From Paeniglutamicibacter quisquiliarum (lineage in GTDB: Bacteria; Actinomycetota; Actinomycetes; Actinomycetales; Micrococcaceae), in assembly GCF_019084045.1 (NCBI RefSeq), contig NZ_JAHRED010000001.1, positions 62,001-126,000 on the forward strand: a DNA stretch of 64,000 bases. The letters are read 5' to 3'. A model generated the notes under the pieces. The model did no database searches, was not told the DNA's origin, and saw only the letters and a program-made list of their open reading frames with translations. Each line of letters begins with the position of its first letter. The first letter of the stretch is position 1. Both the position numbers and the translations under genes were made by a program. Shown here one piece after another: positions 42,557 through 50,685 of the stretch.

Positions 42557-44812
42557 GTGGCTGAGCCAGAAGACGGACCGAGGCAGTTGCCCGAACGTCC
42601 CGAGTCCATGCCGGAGCGGAGCCGTTTCGGCGTCAGCGAACGGCGCAAGGATCCGGTGGCCGAGGAATTCCGTGCCCCGATGACCAGCACCGAGCTGAGC
42701 AAGGGGCCCTCCGAGCTCGTCGAGCATCCCGGCCCGAAGGTCAACTGGCGCGTCTTCCTCATCTCCGCCGGCGTCATTCTTGCCTTCTCCATCTGGGCCA
42801 TCGTCGTCCCGGACAACGCCGCGGCCACCATGCGTTCGATGGTCTCCTGGATCTCCATCAACCTGGGCTGGTTCTACGTCGTCACCGTCACCCTGGTGGT
42901 CCTCTTCGTGCTTTGGGTGGCCTTCTCCAAGGAGGGCAGCGTCCGGCTGGGCCCGGACCACTCGAGGCCGCAATACAACCTCTTCACCTGGGTCGCGATG
43001 CTCTTCGCCGCGGGCGTGGGCATCGACATGCTCTTCTACTCGGTGACCGGGCCCATCACCCAGTTCATCACCCCGCCCTCGGTCGACCCCGAGTCCGCCG
43101 CCGCGGCGCAGGACGCGGTGGTGTGGACGATGTTCCACTACGGCATCGCCGGCTGGTCCATGTATGCGCTGCTGGGCATGGCGATGGGCTACTTCGCCTA
43201 CCGCTGGGGCATGCCGCTGTCGATCCGCGCGGCCCTCTACCCGCTGCTGGGCAAGCGCGTGCGCGGGGTGACAGGCGACGTCATCGACATCTTCGCGCTG
43301 GTCGGCACCGTGTTCGGCGTGGCAACCTCGATGGGCATCGGCGTGGTGCTGCTGAACGTCGGCTTCTCCTGGCTCTTCGGCCTGCCCGAGGGCCTGGCCC
43401 TGCAGATCGCCCTGGTGCTGGTGGCGGTCATCATGACCATCGCCGCCTGCACCTCCGGGGTGGACAAGGGCATCCGGCTGGTCTCCGAGCTGAACCTCTG
43501 GTCGGCCGCGGCCATGATGCTCTACATCCTGGTCACCGGCAAGACCTCCTTCCTGCTCACCGCCCTGGTGGAAAACATCGGGCGCTTCATCTTCACCCTG
43601 CCCGAACGCACCCTGCAGACCTTCGCCTACGAGGACGGCGGGGCCGAGTGGATGGGCAGCTGGACCCTCTTCTTCTGGGCCTTCTGGCTGGCCTGGGGCC
43701 CGTTCGTCGGGCTCTTCCTGGCCCGCATTTCGCGCGGCCGCACGCTGCGGGAGTTCGTCATTGCCGCGATCACCGCCCCGGTGCTCTGCGACTTCTTCAT
43801 CGTCTCGATCTTCGGCAACAGCGCCATGAACGAGGTCCTGGGCGGCAACCGGGAATTCGCCGAGCAGGCGATCTCCAGTCCCGAACACGGCTGGTACGCG
43901 TTGCTGGAGATGTTCCCCGGCGCCCCGTTCCTGATCGGCCTGGCCACGCTCTCGGGCCTGCTCTTCTACCTGACCAGCGCCAACTCCGGCGCGATGGTCA
44001 TGTCCAACTTCTCTTCCTCCATCCCGGACCCCTCGCAGGACGGGGCCAAGTGGCTGCGCATCTTCTGGGCCCTGGTCACCGCGGTGCTGACCGTGGCGAT
44101 GCTGATTGCCGGCGGGGTGACGACCATGGAGCACGCGACGCTGATCTTCGCGCTGCCGGTGACGATCATCGCCTACCTGGTCATGGCGTCCTTCTCCAAG
44201 GTCCTGCGGATGGAGCGGGCCGAGCGCGAGGGCCACGTGATGCGCCGCCGCGCGACGGCGGCGCACGGTGGCGCCGCGCCGGAGAAATCGTGGCGCCAAC
44301 GTCTGGGACAATTGCGCGCCTATCCGTCCAACAAGGCGGTGGCCCAGTTTGTGGAAAGGACCATCCATCCGGCCCTGGTGGACGTGAAGGACGAGTTCAG
44401 GGAGCTGGGCTACGACGCCGTGCTGAGCAGCACGCCCAATGCCAAGACGCACATCGACGAGCACACCCTGGTGGTCCACATGCACGACCACCGCAATTTC
44501 CACTACCAGGTGGCAGCGGTCGAGGCCCCGGTGCCCGCGTTCGGTGCCCGCACCATGTCCCGCGAGGTCGACGTGTATTACCGCCTCGAGGTCTTCACCC
44601 AGACCGGCACCGAGGGCTACGACCTGATGGGCCTGAGCAAGGAGCAGGTCATCAACGACGTGCTGGACCGCTACGAGGCGCACCTGTCGTTCCTGCAGTA
44701 CTCCTCCGAGCACGACTATGCCTCGATGCTCACGCCCCCGCGCCCGGCCACCGGCATGATCCCGCAGGTGGACGCGGCTGTCGACGAGGATGAAGGCAAG
44801 GGACGGGAGTAG
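42557..44812 (+). CDS. betT: BCCT-family choline/betaine transporter (BetT-like)
   Basis: A 751-residue BCCT transporter with about 12 helices and a hydrophilic C-terminal domain of about 190 residues. It contains FFWAFWLAWGPFVGLFLARI followed by SRGRTLREF, and GMAMGYFAYRWGMPLSIRAA, typical of BetT. The GTG start at 42557 has AAAGGAG seven bases upstream. The long C-terminal tail is a feature of BetT proteins with osmotic control. Downstream betaine-type oxidation is represented in the window by the flavoprotein at 49278. The substrate is inferred from family features. Confidence 0.85.
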   Translation: MAEPEDGPRQLPERPESMPERSRFGVSERRKDPVAEEFRAPMTSTELSKGPSELVEHPGPKVNWRVFLISAGVILAFSIWAIVVPDNAAATMRSMVSWISINLGWFYVVTVTLVVLFVLWVAFSKEGSVRLGPDHSRPQYNLFTWVAMLFAAGVGIDMLFYSVTGPITQFITPPSVDPESAAAAQDAVVWTMFHYGIAGWSMYALLGMAMGYFAYRWGMPLSIRAALYPLLGKRVRGVTGDVIDIFALVGTVFGVATSMGIGVVLLNVGFSWLFGLPEGLALQIALVLVAVIMTIAACTSGVDKGIRLVSELNLWSAAAMMLYILVTGKTSFLLTALVENIGRFIFTLPERTLQTFAYEDGGAEWMGSWTLFFWAFWLAWGPFVGLFLARISRGRTLREFVIAAITAPVLCDFFIVSIFGNSAMNEVLGGNREFAEQAISSPEHGWYALLEMFPGAPFLIGLATLSGLLFYLTSANSGAMVMSNFSSSIPDPSQDGAKWLRIFWALVTAVLTVAMLIAGGVTTMEHATLIFALPVTIIAYLVMASFSKVLRMERAEREGHVMRRRATAAHGGAAPEKSWRQRLGQLRAYPSNKAVAQFVERTIHPALVDVKDEFRELGYDAVLSSTPNAKTHIDEHTLVVHMHDHRNFHYQVAAVEAPVPAFGARTMSREVDVYYRLEVFTQTGTEGYDLMGLSKEQVINDVLDRYEAHLSFLQYSSEHDYASMLTPPRPATGMIPQVDAAVDEDEGKGRE

Positions 44813-44832
44813 CGGGGCGCCGCGGGGGGGAC

Positions 44833-45393
44833 TCAGTCGTTCCGGGCCGCCGCGGCACCCGACCCGGCGCGGGCCCGGTGCCGGCGCACGGCAGCCCGGT
44901 TGGCGCAGCGCACCGAGCAGTAGCGCTGGCGGCCGTTGCGGGTGACGTCGATGACCACCCGGGTGCACGGATCCCCGGGATCCTCCCCGGCGGCGCAGCG
45001 CCCCATGCGGTGCATGCCGCGGGTCGACAGGTGCAGTGCCGTGCCGACGCCGATGACAGCCCGCAGCACACGGGGAAGGACCTGGTTCGGATCGCGGTAG
45101 TGCAGGTGCCAGCCCTCGTTGTTGTGGTCCACCAGTCGGGGGTAGGCGGCCGCGGCCGCCATCTGCTCGTTGAGCAGGGTCGCCCGCCGGCCGGGGTCGG
45201 CGGCATCCACCACGCGCAGCCAGTCCTCGACGACGTCGCGGGTGAGTTCGTAGTCATCGGGTGCCGGGGTGAAGTCCATGGTCATGCCGAACTTGCGCGC
45301 CCGGTCGATGATGCCGTCCCGGTTGACTGGCGGGTCGTTGGCCAGCGAGGCCGCGAGCAGGACCGCATATTCGCCGTAAGGGTTGAGATGCAT
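44833..45393 (-). CDS. CGNR zinc-finger protein (ABATE domain)
   Basis: A 186-residue protein. An N-terminal ABATE-type domain is followed by a C-terminal CGNR zinc finger: RCAAGEDPGDPC and then GRQRYCSVRCANRAAVRRHR, giving four zinc Cys residues. Such proteins are putative stress or ligand-responsive regulators in actinobacteria. It is divergent from a small gene with only 14 bases between the two start codons. Partners unknown. Confidence 0.78.
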   Translation of the reverse strand: MHLNPYGEYAVLLAASLANDPPVNRDGIIDRARKFGMTMDFTPAPDDYELTRDVVEDWLRVVDAADPGRRATLLNEQMAAAAAYPRLVDHNNEGWHLHYRDPNQVLPRVLRAVIGVGTALHLSTRGMHRMGRCAAGEDPGDPCTRVVIDVTRNGRQRYCSVRCANRAAVRRHRARAGSGAAAARND

Positions 45394-45407
45394 AATGCCA
45401 TTACAGC

Positions 45408-45629
45408 ATGCTGGACAGCATGATGCCTATGGATGCCGCCCAAACCCTTGAAACCACCCGCCAGGTCCCTGCCCACGAACATGCATGGCTGGTCGATTCC
45501 GCACATGACACCTCCGACGGGCGGGTGCTGTATGTGCGTTGCGGCGCCGGCTGCGGTGCCCGGCGCATCGACCTCCAGGGCCCGTCCACGCTCCCGCCGA
45601 GCGCGGTGAGCAGGGAGTTTGGCAGGTAG
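45408..45629 (+). CDS. Small conserved-type protein (73 residues)
   Basis: A short protein with a CGAGCGARR Cys segment and HAWLVDSAHDTSDGRVLYVR. The Cys-x3-Cys group and length suggest a zinc-ribbon-like fold. It is divergent from the CGNR regulator with almost no intergenic space, so both may be leaderless. Alternative in-frame ATGs occur at 45420, 45423 and 45429. A real gene is likely from codon pattern and context, but no function is known to me. Confidence 0.45.
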   Translation: MLDSMMPMDAAQTLETTRQVPAHEHAWLVDSAHDTSDGRVLYVRCGAGCGARRIDLQGPSTLPPSAVSREFGR

Positions 45630-45706
45630 CGGGAAGTCCCCGGCCATGTGGGGCGGCGCAGGCAATGTGGCTCGATCCCTTGATGGCCGACCCTCTCGGT
45701 GATAAA

Positions 45707-45740
45707 GTTCATTTAGTGAACAAGCGTTCGCGATGCGAAC
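45707..45740. promoter_or_regulatory. Tandem PcaR-type palindromes upstream of pcaF
   Basis: Two perfect 15-base dyads, GTTCATTTAGTGAAC (45707-45721) and GTTCGCGATGCGAAC (45726-45740), lie 19 bases centre to centre. They resemble the GTTCG-N5-CGNAC type boxes of IclR regulators PcaR/PcaU/PobR. A possible promoter, TTGATG (45680-45685) and TAAAGT (45703-45708), overlaps the first. They are 30 bases before pcaF, and the pcaR gene ends the operon. Confidence 0.8.
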
Positions 45741-45769
45741 AAATTGACCAGGAAGCCAGGACCCACACC

Positions 45770-46981
45770 ATGAAGCAGGCGTACCTCTACGACGCGATCC
45801 GCACCCCCTTCGGCAAGATCGGCGGAAGCCTTTCCTCCCACCGCCCCGACGACCTGGCCGCGCACGTGGTCCGCGAACTCGTCGCCCGGGCACCGCAGCT
45901 GGATCCGGCTTCCATCGACGAATCGATTTTCGGCAACGCCAACGGCGCCGGCGAGGAAAACCGCAACGTGGCCCGCATGGCCACCCTGCTCGCGGGCCTG
46001 CCAACCTCGCTGCCCGGCACCACCATGAACCGCCTCTGCGGCTCCTCGCTGGACGCCGCCATCGCCGCCTCCCGCCAGGTCAACACGGACGACGCGGACC
46101 TGGTTCTGGTCGGCGGCGTCGAGTCCATGAGCCGCGCCCCGTGGGTGCTGCCCAAGACCGAGCGCCCCTTCCCGATGGCCAACCTCGAACTTGCAAACAC
46201 CACCCTGGGCTGGCGCCTGGTCAACCCGGCCATGCCCAAGGAATGGATAGTGTCCCTGGGCGAGGCCACCGAGCAGCTGCGTGAAAAGTACCAGGTCACC
46301 CGCGAAGACCAGGACGAATTCGCCGCACTTTCGCACAAGCTGGCGGCCGAGGCCTGGGCCAACGGCAAGTACGAGAACCTCGTGGTCTCCGTGCCGCCGG
46401 CCAACAAGCGCGGCACCGAGGTGACCATGGATGAAACCATCCGCCCCGGCACCACCGCCGAGACCCTCGCCGGCCTGCGCACCGTCTTCCGCGACGCCGC
46501 CACCGGAACCGTCACCGCGGGCAACGCCTCGCCGATGAACGACGGCGCCTCCGCCGCCTTCATCGGCTCCGAGCGCGGCGGCGAGCTGCTGGGAGCGGCG
46601 CCGCTGGCCCGCATCGCCGGCCGCGCGTCCTCCGCCCTTGACCCGCAGTACTTCGGCTTCGCCCCGGTCGAGGCCGCCAACAAGGCGCTGGCCAAGGCAG
46701 GCATCTCCTGGTCGGACGTCGCCGCCGTCGAGCTGAACGAGGCCTTCGCCGCCCAGTCGCTGGCCTGCGTCCGCGCCTGGGACATCGACGCGTCAATCGT
46801 CAACGCCTGGGGCGGCGCGCTGTCCATCGGCCACCCGCTGGGTGCCTCCGGCCTGCGCATCCTGGGCACCCTGGCGCGCCGCCTGCAGGAGAACAACCAG
46901 CGCTGGGGCGTTGCCGCGATCTGCATCGGCGTCGGCCAGGGCCTGGCAGTCGTGCTGGAAAACCCGAACGCCACCGCCTAA
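45770..46981 (+). CDS. pcaF: 3-oxoadipyl-CoA thiolase
   Basis: A 403-residue thiolase that splits beta-ketoadipyl-CoA into acetyl-CoA and succinyl-CoA. The nucleophile is Cys90 (NRLCGSSLDA). ELNEAFAAQ, IGHPLGASG (His) and AICIGVGQG (second Cys) complete the active site. The start MKQAYLYDAIRTPFG is typical of PcaF. It is first in pcaFIJ-pcaR, under the tandem palindromes. Confidence 0.94.
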   Translation: MKQAYLYDAIRTPFGKIGGSLSSHRPDDLAAHVVRELVARAPQLDPASIDESIFGNANGAGEENRNVARMATLLAGLPTSLPGTTMNRLCGSSLDAAIAASRQVNTDDADLVLVGGVESMSRAPWVLPKTERPFPMANLELANTTLGWRLVNPAMPKEWIVSLGEATEQLREKYQVTREDQDEFAALSHKLAAEAWANGKYENLVVSVPPANKRGTEVTMDETIRPGTTAETLAGLRTVFRDAATGTVTAGNASPMNDGASAAFIGSERGGELLGAAPLARIAGRASSALDPQYFGFAPVEAANKALAKAGISWSDVAAVELNEAFAAQSLACVRAWDIDASIVNAWGGALSIGHPLGASGLRILGTLARRLQENNQRWGVAAICIGVGQGLAVVLENPNATA

Positions 46982-47042
46982 GCACCCTCGGGGGAATCGA
47001 GCCCCCATCCCCTGACCGAACAGATTTAGGAGAGAACAACCT

Positions 47043-47714
47043 ATGGCACCACGTATTGCCACCTCCGCCGCGGACGCCGTTTCCGGCATCCAGACCGGCG
47101 CCACCGTGCTCATCGGAGGGTTCGGCAACGCCGGCCAGCCGATGGAACTCATCGACGCCCTGATGGACTGCGGCGCCACGGACCTGACCGTCGTGAACAA
47201 CAACGCCGGGCAGGCCGACGCCGGCCTGGCCCTGCTCATCAAGGAACGCCGCGTCAAGAAGGTCATCTGCTCCTTCCCGCGGCAGTCCGACTCCTGGCAC
47301 TTCGATGAGGCCTACCGTGCCGGGGAAATCGAGCTCGAGCTCGTCCCGCAGGGCAACCTCGCCGAGCGCATCCGCGCCGCCGGCGCCGGCATCGGCGGCT
47401 TCTTCACGCCCACCGGCTACGGCACCATGCTCGCCGAGGGCAAGGAAACCCGCGTGATCGATGGGCGCGGCTACGTGCTCGAGACTCCGATCAGCGCGGA
47501 CTTCGCCATCATCAAGGCGTTGCGCGCCGACACCCTGGGCAACCTGGTCTACCGCAAGACCGCCCGCAACTTCGGACCCATCATGGCCACCGCCGCGAAG
47601 AAGTCCATCGTGCAGGTTTCCGAGATCGTTTCCGCCGGTGCGCTGGATCCGGAAAACGTCGTCACCCCCGGCATCTTCGTCGACACCCTCGTCACCATTG
47701 GAGGCACCAAGTAA
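47043..47714 (+). CDS. pcaI: 3-oxoadipate CoA-transferase, subunit A
   Basis: A 223-residue subunit with GATVLIGGFGNAGQP and the FTPTGYGT segment of the CoA-transferase alpha chain. It transfers CoA from succinyl-CoA to beta-ketoadipate with PcaJ. The ATG follows AGGAGAG. Its stop shares a base with the pcaJ start (TAATG). Confidence 0.94.
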   Translation: MAPRIATSAADAVSGIQTGATVLIGGFGNAGQPMELIDALMDCGATDLTVVNNNAGQADAGLALLIKERRVKKVICSFPRQSDSWHFDEAYRAGEIELELVPQGNLAERIRAAGAGIGGFFTPTGYGTMLAEGKETRVIDGRGYVLETPISADFAIIKALRADTLGNLVYRKTARNFGPIMATAAKKSIVQVSEIVSAGALDPENVVTPGIFVDTLVTIGGTK

Positions 47715-48370
47715 TGAGCGAATACACCTCCACCGACGCCGCGCTGACCCGCGACGAGATGGCCAAGCTGGTCGCCGCCGACATCCCGGCCGGCGCCTTC
47801 GTGAACCTGGGCATCGGCCAGCCGACCAACGTGTCCAACTTCCTCACCTCGGAGCAGGGCGTCACCCTGCACACCGAGAACGGCATGCTGGGCATGGGCC
47901 CTGTCGCCACCGGCGATGACATCGACGAGGACCTGATCAACGCCGGCAAGATCCCCGTCACCGAGCTGCCCGGCGCCAGCTACTTCCACCACGCCGACTC
48001 GTTCGCGATGATGCGCGGCGGCCACCTGGACGTCTGCGTCCTGGGTGCCTTCCAGGTCTCCGGCGGCGGCGACCTGGCCAACTGGCACACCGGTGCACCG
48101 GGCGCGATCCCGGCCGTCGGCGGTGCCATGGACCTGGCCATCGGCGCGAAGCAGACCTGGGTCATGATGGGCCTGTTCACCAAGACCGGCGAGTCCAAGC
48201 TGGTCGAGGCGCTCACCTACCCGGTCACCGGACTGGGCTGCGTCTCGCGCATCTACACCGAGTCCGCGATCTTCGTCATCGACGCCTCCGGGGTGACGGT
48301 TCGTTCGACCCACGGCATCACCTTCGAGGAACTCGACGCCAAGATCCCGGTGGACCTGATCAAGGCATAG
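47714..48370 (+). CDS. pcaJ: 3-oxoadipate CoA-transferase, subunit B
   Basis: A 218-residue subunit with the catalytic Glu55 in HTENGMLGMG and VNLGIGQPTNV upstream of it. The sequence QVSGGGDLANW and later MGAK-equivalent segment match the beta chain. It is translationally coupled to pcaI. A strong hairpin follows before pcaR. Confidence 0.94.
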   Translation: MSEYTSTDAALTRDEMAKLVAADIPAGAFVNLGIGQPTNVSNFLTSEQGVTLHTENGMLGMGPVATGDDIDEDLINAGKIPVTELPGASYFHHADSFAMMRGGHLDVCVLGAFQVSGGGDLANWHTGAPGAIPAVGGAMDLAIGAKQTWVMMGLFTKTGESKLVEALTYPVTGLGCVSRIYTESAIFVIDASGVTVRSTHGITFEELDAKIPVDLIKA

Positions 48371-48381
48371 CCGGCAAGTCT

Positions 48382-48421
48382 GAAAGAATGGGGGCCGTCG
48401 AAGGATTGCCCCCATTCTTTC
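48382..48421 (+). terminator. Terminator after pcaJ
   Basis: GAAAGAATGGGGG (48382-48394) and CCCCCATTCTTTC (48409-48421) form a perfect 13-bp stem with a T-rich right arm. It probably ends or attenuates pcaFIJ before pcaR. Confidence 0.85.
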
Positions 48422-48483
48422 GCTTTCCCCGTCCATGAGTTTTTGGGCGTCCACATCCGATGAACACACAGGAGCCCCACGCC

Positions 48484-49281
48484 ATGAGCCAGGATGCAGG
48501 AACCGCCGCAGCGGGCGGCTCCACCTCGGTCCAGTCACTGGCCCGCGGCCTGGACGTCATCTGCGCCTTCGACGCCGAGCACCCCTCGATGACCCTGAGC
48601 GACGTTGCCAAGCGCACCAACCTCTCCCGGGCCACGGCCCGCCGCTTCCTGCTCACCCTGCAGGAACTGGGCTACGTGCGCGGGGACGGGAAGTTCTTCG
48701 AGCTCACCTCCAAGGTCCTGCAGCTGGGCTACTCCTACCTCTCCAGCGCCACGCTGCCGCAGCTGATGGAACCCGTCCTCGAGGAGCTTTCCTCGACGGT
48801 CCATGAATCGGCCTCCGCCTCGGTGCTCGAGGGCAGCGACATCCTCTACATCGCCCGGGTGCACACCCGCTCCATCATGCGCGTGGGCATCAGCGTCGGT
48901 ACGCGTTTCCCCGCGGCCAACACCTCGATGGGCCGGGTGCTGCTGGCCTACCAGGCACCCGGGGTGCGGGAGCAATTGCTGGCCGCGGGCGTCAGCGCAC
49001 CGACCGGCCACGGCATCGGCACCGTCGCAGAGCTGCGGACGGAACTGGACCGGGTGCGGGCCCAGGGCTACGCGATCGTCGACCAGGAACTGGAGATCGG
49101 GCTGCGCTCGGTCGCCGTCCCGGTGTTCGCGGCCGACGGCAGCGTCGTTGCCGCCATGAACGTGTCCATGGGCGTGGGTCCGCAATCACACGTCAGCGCC
49201 CGGGACGCCGCCGCGGAGGTGCTCCCCGCGTTGCAGCGGGCCGCGCGCCAGGTCCAGGAAGCACTGGCCGCCAGCCGTTAG
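48484..49281 (+). CDS. pcaR: IclR-family regulator of the beta-ketoadipate genes
   Basis: A 265-residue IclR protein: helix-turn-helix with LARGLDVICAFDAEHPSMTL then SRATARRFLLTLQELGYVRG, followed by an effector domain with RVGISVGTRFPAANTSMG. The start at 48484 follows AGGAG; an ATG at 48460 lacks a ribosome site. Length and position directly behind pcaFIJ match PcaR of other actinobacteria. The tandem palindromes before pcaF are its probable sites. Beta-ketoadipate or protocatechuate would be the effector. Confidence 0.87.
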   Translation: MSQDAGTAAAGGSTSVQSLARGLDVICAFDAEHPSMTLSDVAKRTNLSRATARRFLLTLQELGYVRGDGKFFELTSKVLQLGYSYLSSATLPQLMEPVLEELSSTVHESASASVLEGSDILYIARVHTRSIMRVGISVGTRFPAANTSMGRVLLAYQAPGVREQLLAAGVSAPTGHGIGTVAELRTELDRVRAQGYAIVDQELEIGLRSVAVPVFAADGSVVAAMNVSMGVGPQSHVSARDAAAEVLPALQRAARQVQEALAASR

Positions 49282-50456
49282 GCGGAATCCCCGGGCATTG
49301 CGACGCCGGAGCCCCGCGCCGGCACGGCAAGGGTGCGCCGCGCGGCAAACTTCGCCGGTGCAGGTCCACTGCCATCTGCCAGGTCGGCCAGGATCCTCCC
49401 GATGACCGGGGTGAACTTGAACCCGTGGCCGGAGAACCCGGCGCCGATCACCAGCGGTCCGATGCGGTCGAGCACAAAATCCTCGTCCGGTGTGGTGGTG
49501 TAGGTGCAGCTCACCTCGGTGAACGAATCCGGGTCGACGCCCGGGAGCCACTGCCGGGCATATTCCTGCAGGGCGCGGAGCTGGAGCGGCTCGGCGGCGA
49601 AGCTCCGCCGGTCGGGATGGGTCAATGCGCCGGTTCCGTGCCAGCCCGCCTTGATCCCTTCGCCGGGCGTCAGCATTCCATAGACCGGGGAATAGGCATT
49701 TTCAAAGCCCCGGGAGCCCGGAACCAGGGTGTGGTTGAAGCCGGGCCAAACATCCTCCTGACGGCGCCGGGCAAAGTGCACCGGTTGTTCCTGCGTGACG
49801 CGCAGGGCCGGAAGGCGGACCGATCCGGGGAGCAGGTGGCCGGTCCAGGCGCCCGCAGTGACTACGACGCTGCGGGCCTCCACGGATTCACGGCCTTCCG
49901 CGGTTTCCAGGGTCAGGAGGGCTTGTTGGTCTCCGACGATCTTCATCTCGATGACCCGCACCCCGTGGCGGATGCGGGCGCCATGCTGCGTTGCCACCCG
50001 CTGGAAGCCCGGCAGGGCCACGTCGGGGTTGAGCTGCCCGCCGTCGGGCATGTGCAGCGCCGGACCCGTGAACCGAAGGCCGTTCCAGCGCTCACCGGCC
50101 TCCGCGGCCGAAAGCTCCTCCGCCGCGATGCCCGCAGCCGTCAGGGACGCCAGCACCCTGGCCTGTTCCCGCGGGGCGCCATGGTTGACGATTCCCGTCC
50201 GCGTCACCTGTGCCTGGCCGCTTTGTTCGCCGAGCAGTTCCCAGAGCTTGAGTGATTCGGCGAGCATGGACACGTAGACCGGATCCGCATACCCGAGGTT
50301 CAGGTTCCGGGTGCTCCCGTGCGACGCGCCAAGGGTGTGGCCGGGGGCGAACTGCTCCAGCAGTGTGACCTCGCGGTCGCGTGTCGCCAGCGCCCACGCG
50401 GTGGCCGAGCCCATGGCCCCGCCGCCAACAACAACCGTATCCAAGCGCGCAACCAT
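49278..50456 (-). CDS. solA: Monomeric sarcosine oxidase / N-methyl amino acid oxidase
   Basis: A 392-residue FAD amine oxidase. The dinucleotide motif is VVVGGGAMGSATAWAL near the N-terminus. Cys317 in EVSCTYTTTPDEDFVLD corresponds in place to the covalent FAD Cys (315) of monomeric sarcosine oxidase, and GFSGHGFKFTPVIG closes the protein. It would oxidise sarcosine or another N-methyl amino acid with O2. Its stop overlaps that of pcaR (convergent). A BetT-type transporter in the same window fits betaine-derived substrates. Confidence 0.84.
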   Translation of the reverse strand: MVARLDTVVVGGGAMGSATAWALATRDREVTLLEQFAPGHTLGASHGSTRNLNLGYADPVYVSMLAESLKLWELLGEQSGQAQVTRTGIVNHGAPREQARVLASLTAAGIAAEELSAAEAGERWNGLRFTGPALHMPDGGQLNPDVALPGFQRVATQHGARIRHGVRVIEMKIVGDQQALLTLETAEGRESVEARSVVVTAGAWTGHLLPGSVRLPALRVTQEQPVHFARRRQEDVWPGFNHTLVPGSRGFENAYSPVYGMLTPGEGIKAGWHGTGALTHPDRRSFAAEPLQLRALQEYARQWLPGVDPDSFTEVSCTYTTTPDEDFVLDRIGPLVIGAGFSGHGFKFTPVIGRILADLADGSGPAPAKFAARRTLAVPARGSGVAMPGDSA

Positions 50457-50532
50457 GTCGCGTGTTCCTTCCGTCAGACCGTCGACCAGTCTATGCAAGG
50501 GAAGGTGCTGCCGTTCGCCGCGGCGCACGCCC

Positions 50533-50548
50533 TGTGCATTGCCGCACG
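50533..50548. promoter_or_regulatory. Putative LysR operator, copy 3
   Basis: TGTGCATTGCCGCACG matches the palindrome at the LysR promoter (53054-53069) at 13 of 16 positions. It lies in the 229-base gap between solA and the MHS transporter, about 140 bases before the transporter start. Inferred site. Confidence 0.5.
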
Positions 50549-50685
50549 GCACATGTGCCCAAACGGGCCACGTCATGCCGGGTGCAACCGCTTCCAACTT
50601 CACTGTGATCTGGGCCATACTCGGAGGCGTGATCGGCAAGCGGCAATTGCCCATGTGCCATCCGTGGAACCTTCGGAGGTTGGAA

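Noticed and set aside
42542-44968. An 808-codon open frame antisense to betT
   Set aside because: The translation is a low-complexity His/Gly/Arg/Glu-rich sequence typical of an antisense frame in high-G+C DNA; no domain or ribosome site.
50311-50685. N-terminal extension of the second MHS transporter
   Set aside because: The in-frame extension overlaps the divergent solA gene and non-coding promoter DNA; the GTG at 50686 with GGAGG gives the same N-terminus length as the paralog.
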